DNA of 7,334 bases from Chromatiales bacterium (GTDB lineage: Bacteria; Pseudomonadota; Gammaproteobacteria; Chromatiales; Chromatiaceae): NCBI GenBank assembly GCA_022360595.1, contig JAKSCN010000396.1, positions 1 through 7,334 of the forward strand, in the 5' to 3' direction. Shown piece after piece: positions 5,060 through 7,334 of the stretch. A program made the position numbers and the translations under genes. Position 1 is the first letter of the stretch, and each line of letters opens with the position of its first letter. Below the pieces are notes generated by a model. That model saw nothing but the letters and a program-made list of their open reading frames with translations, ran no database searches and was not told the origin of the DNA.

Positions 5060-7060
5060 ATGAAAAAGACAGCTTGCATGCTGTTGTTCTGCAGCGCCGG
5101 TGTACAGGCCGCAGACAACAACCTACCCACCATCTCAGTGGAGAGCACCCGCCTCAGCGATGTCAGCGGCGAAGAGGTAAAATCCGCCGACCTGGCTGAA
5201 GCACTGGTAAAAAAAGCCCCCAGCATCTCCTTGGTGCGCCGCAGTGGTATTGCCAACGACATTATTTTGCGCGGCCAGAAAAAGGACAACATCAACATCT
5301 TGATTGATGGCGGCAAGATCTATGGCGCCTGCCCAAACCGCATGGATCCGCCCACCTCCCATGTCGTAACCAACCAGATCGCCGACATCGAGATAGTCGA
5401 AGGCCCCTATGACGTGGAGAATTTTGGCACTCTCAGCGGCAGCGTCAAGGTCAACACCAAAAAGCCCGAAGAGGGCTTCCACGGCGACGTTAACCTGAAC
5501 GCCGGTAGCTGGGGCTATCGCAAAGCGAGCGCCACCCTCAGTGGAGGCAATGAGCGCATCAGGATGCTCATCAGCGCTTCCACGGAGACCAGTGATCAGT
5601 ACGAAGATGGCGACGGCAACAACTTCGCCGAGCAGATCGAAAATCACGCTCCAATGATGCCGGCCGTCCACTACAAGGATAACTTCAGAAATCTGGACGC
5701 CTACGAAAAACGCACCTTCCTGGGCAAGGTCATATTCAATCTGACTGACAACCAGGATCTAATGCTGAGCTACACCGCCAACCGCAGTGACGACATCCTC
5801 TACCCCTCCAGTAAGATGGATGCCCTGTTCGACGACTCCGATCTATTCAACCTGGCGTATACCGCCCGTAACCTGGGCCGCTACTCCAAGCGCCTGGATG
5901 TACAGATATACGACTCCCAGGTGGACCACCCCATGTCCACCCTCTATCGCAACTCATCCGGCCCTGACTCAGCCAATGAAGTGATTCATAGTCTGGACAC
6001 TCAAATCACTGGCCTGAAGGTTAAAAACGCTTTCGACCTGAACCCCGATACAGAGCTCACCATCGGCGTAGATGGCAGCCGCCGCAACTGGGACGGCCTC
6101 TTCATCGGGAAAGGCTCAAAGGCGATGCTGACAGGCAAAGTCAGCATTCCTGATGTGGATACCGACAACCGCGCGCTGTTCGTTGAGATGAACAAACAGA
6201 TAGGTGCTCTCAATCTGCAGGCAGGCGCCCGGTATGACAACACCTCTATCGATCCTGACAGCAGCTCCGGCTTAAACGACAACGACTACACCGCCCTGAG
6301 CGCCTATCTATATGGTAACTACGAACTGGATCAGAGCACCAGTGTATTTGCCGGTGTTGGCAGAAGCTCACGCGTACCCGATGCGCGTGAACTCTACTTC
6401 ACCAACACGATGGGGGTAATGGTCGGCACCCCGGATCTGGATCAGACACACAATGTTGAAATTGATCTTGGTGTTGAGAAAAACTTTAACGATCTCACTG
6501 TGAAAGGCAAAGTGTTCCATAGCTGGCTGAGCGACTTCATCCATTTCAACGCCAGTAAAATGATGATGGGCAACGCCTTCGAAAATGTGGACGCCAGAAT
6601 CTACGGCTTTCAGCTATCCGGTTCTTACTTCATGACCGACGATATCTACCTCGACTTCGGTGTGGCTGCCCAGCGTGGCCGTAAGGACAATCCATTGACC
6701 GGACAGACCGACAGAGACCTAGCCGAAATCCCACCACTGAAGGCCAATCTGGCGCTCAACTACGACTATGCACCAGACAGCAGTGCCCGCGTTGAGGTGA
6801 TTGCAGCCGACGCCTGGGACACTTTCGACAGTGACAATGGCGAGCAAGAGCTGGACGGCTATGCGGTCGTCAATCTCAAGCTGGATCACGCGGTAACAGA
6901 TAACTTCAGTATTACTGCGGGAATTGACAACCTGTTTGATCGCACCTACGCGGTCAGCAACACCTTCCAAGATCTGACTCTTATCACCGCCGGCGGCGAT
7001 ATCATGCTGCTGAATGAGCCGGGCCGGTACTATTACCTAAACGTTAACTACCATTTCTAA
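5060..7060 (+). CDS. oprC: TonB-dependent outer-membrane copper receptor (OprC/NosA family)
   Basis: This 666-residue protein is an outer-membrane beta barrel with an N-terminal plug, energised by TonB. The signal peptide MKKTACMLLFCSAGVQA ends in VQA before residue 18, and PTISVEST (23-30) is a plausible TonB box. The plug spans about 35-140 (ILRGQKKDNINILIDGG, IADIEIVEGPYDVENFG, LSGSVKVNTKKP), and the barrel runs to a C-terminal aromatic, YYYLNVNYHF. GACPNRMDPPTSHV (89-102) is the hallmark of the TonB-copper family. It provides Cys91 and Met95 (CxxxM), and His290-Pro-Met292 provides the HxM half described for Cu binding in Pseudomonas OprC. Extra methionines at 199-200 and 501-503 could extend a copper path. 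Length fits the family (NosA and OprC are about 680-720). GGAG lies 9 nt before the ATG. The gene follows the thioredoxin gene after 221 bp and may have its own promoter. The symbol is assigned by family; the OprC and NosA branches are not distinguished here. Confidence 0.9.
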   Translation: MKKTACMLLFCSAGVQAADNNLPTISVESTRLSDVSGEEVKSADLAEALVKKAPSISLVRRSGIANDIILRGQKKDNINILIDGGKIYGACPNRMDPPTSHVVTNQIADIEIVEGPYDVENFGTLSGSVKVNTKKPEEGFHGDVNLNAGSWGYRKASATLSGGNERIRMLISASTETSDQYEDGDGNNFAEQIENHAPMMPAVHYKDNFRNLDAYEKRTFLGKVIFNLTDNQDLMLSYTANRSDDILYPSSKMDALFDDSDLFNLAYTARNLGRYSKRLDVQIYDSQVDHPMSTLYRNSSGPDSANEVIHSLDTQITGLKVKNAFDLNPDTELTIGVDGSRRNWDGLFIGKGSKAMLTGKVSIPDVDTDNRALFVEMNKQIGALNLQAGARYDNTSIDPDSSSGLNDNDYTALSAYLYGNYELDQSTSVFAGVGRSSRVPDARELYFTNTMGVMVGTPDLDQTHNVEIDLGVEKNFNDLTVKGKVFHSWLSDFIHFNASKMMMGNAFENVDARIYGFQLSGSYFMTDDIYLDFGVAAQRGRKDNPLTGQTDRDLAEIPPLKANLALNYDYAPDSSARVEVIAADAWDTFDSDNGEQELDGYAVVNLKLDHAVTDNFSITAGIDNLFDRTYAVSNTFQDLTLITAGGDIMLLNEPGRYYYLNVNYHF

Positions 7061-7107
7061 AGCCACGCCCAACGGCGTGTAAGGCTCCCGGGGCACAAGG
7101 ACGTGCC
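7061..7107 (+). terminator. Two small hairpins after the receptor gene, weak terminator candidate
   Basis: Directly after the stop codon, CACGCC-CAAC-GGCGTG forms a 6-bp hairpin (7064-7079), and GGCAC...GTGCC forms a second one (7092-7107). Neither is followed by a T tract. The nearest one is a run of seven T at 7164-7170, preceded by a weak GGAG/CTCC stem (7140-7143 with 7156-7159). These could end transcription or protect the mRNA 3' end; an efficient intrinsic terminator is not evident. Confidence 0.3.
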
Positions 7108-7186
7108 TATCTAGTGCCTGTTAACACTTCCATCCAGCCGGAGCACCTATGTTGACTCCAGCATTTTTTTGCCCCAATTCTCGCCA

Positions 7187-7330
7187 CTAAATAAGAAACT
7201 TCTGATCAATTCCGGGCGGAATGATATGAGAGCCAAAACCATCGAGTTCAGGCAGAAAACGCAGGTAATAGCAGACCATTAACCAGTTTTCTAGCGCCGA
7301 AGTCGGCGATTTTAGCCCCAAAGCATCCAC
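7187..7330 (-). other. Unidentified 47-codon open frame, possible small gene or remnant
   Basis: On the minus strand a GTG at 7330 opens a 47-residue frame that ends with TAG at 7189-7187; an in-frame TGA lies just upstream at 7333-7331. The peptide includes SALENWLMVCYYLRF followed by LPELDGFGSHIIPPG, which looks more protein-like than a random frame, but I recognise no family. It could be the end of a broken gene whose earlier part lies outside the window, a small membrane-associated peptide, or a chance frame inside a repeat. No ribosome site can be judged because the upstream sequence is missing. The hairpin at 7295-7308 lies within this frame. Confidence 0.2.
7295..7313 (+). terminator. 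GC-rich hairpin with short T run
   Basis: CGCCG-AAGT-CGGCG (7295-7308) forms a 5-bp stem with a 4-nt loop and is followed by ATTTT on the plus strand. The shape is that of a short intrinsic terminator, but no plus-strand gene ends close before it and the T run is short. It may instead be part of a repeated intergenic element. Confidence 0.3.
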
Positions 7331-7334
7331 TCAC

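Overview
The window looks like a chromosomal segment of a gammaproteobacterium, moderately GC-rich in genes and AT-rich in the main intergenic region. It carries an aerobic short-chain-acid module beside a periplasmic thiol/copper module. SoxW-like thioredoxin folds next to propionyl-CoA and methylmalonyl-CoA genes would suit a sulfur-oxidising or respiratory marine lineage. That placement is inference from gene content and protein style only.

Left part, minus strand (1-2402): a propionyl-CoA synthetase gene (prpE) is followed by the 5' part of a methylmalonyl-CoA mutase large-subunit gene that runs off the left edge. A perfect 12-bp hairpin terminator lies between them. Together they suggest propionate activation and entry into the TCA cycle through methylmalonyl-CoA to succinyl-CoA. 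Propionyl-CoA carboxylase and the epimerase would have to be encoded elsewhere.

Centre (2403-2869): a 467-bp AT-rich divergent control region. It holds a good sigma70-type promoter toward the right, an extended -10 promoter toward prpE, and a perfect TTTGCAAA palindrome with weaker copies. That motif matches the one known for ScfR-family short-chain acyl-CoA regulators.

Right part, plus strand (2870-7060): first an isocitrate-lyase/PEP-mutase family lyase with the catalytic KRCGH loop but a non-PrpB-like N-terminal substrate region. Then a secreted protein made of two tandem SoxW-like thioredoxin folds (CPYC and CPGC). Then a TonB-dependent outer-membrane receptor of the OprC/NosA copper family, with both halves of the CxxxM...HxM copper site. 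The thioredoxin and the receptor may work together in copper acquisition or periplasmic metalloprotein maturation, but only adjacency supports this.

The last 274 bp (7061-7334) hold small hairpins, a T7 run, and an unidentified 47-codon open frame on the minus strand that overlaps a GC-rich hairpin. This may be a gene remnant or a dispersed repeat. No tRNA, rRNA, CRISPR array or recognisable insertion sequence is visible.
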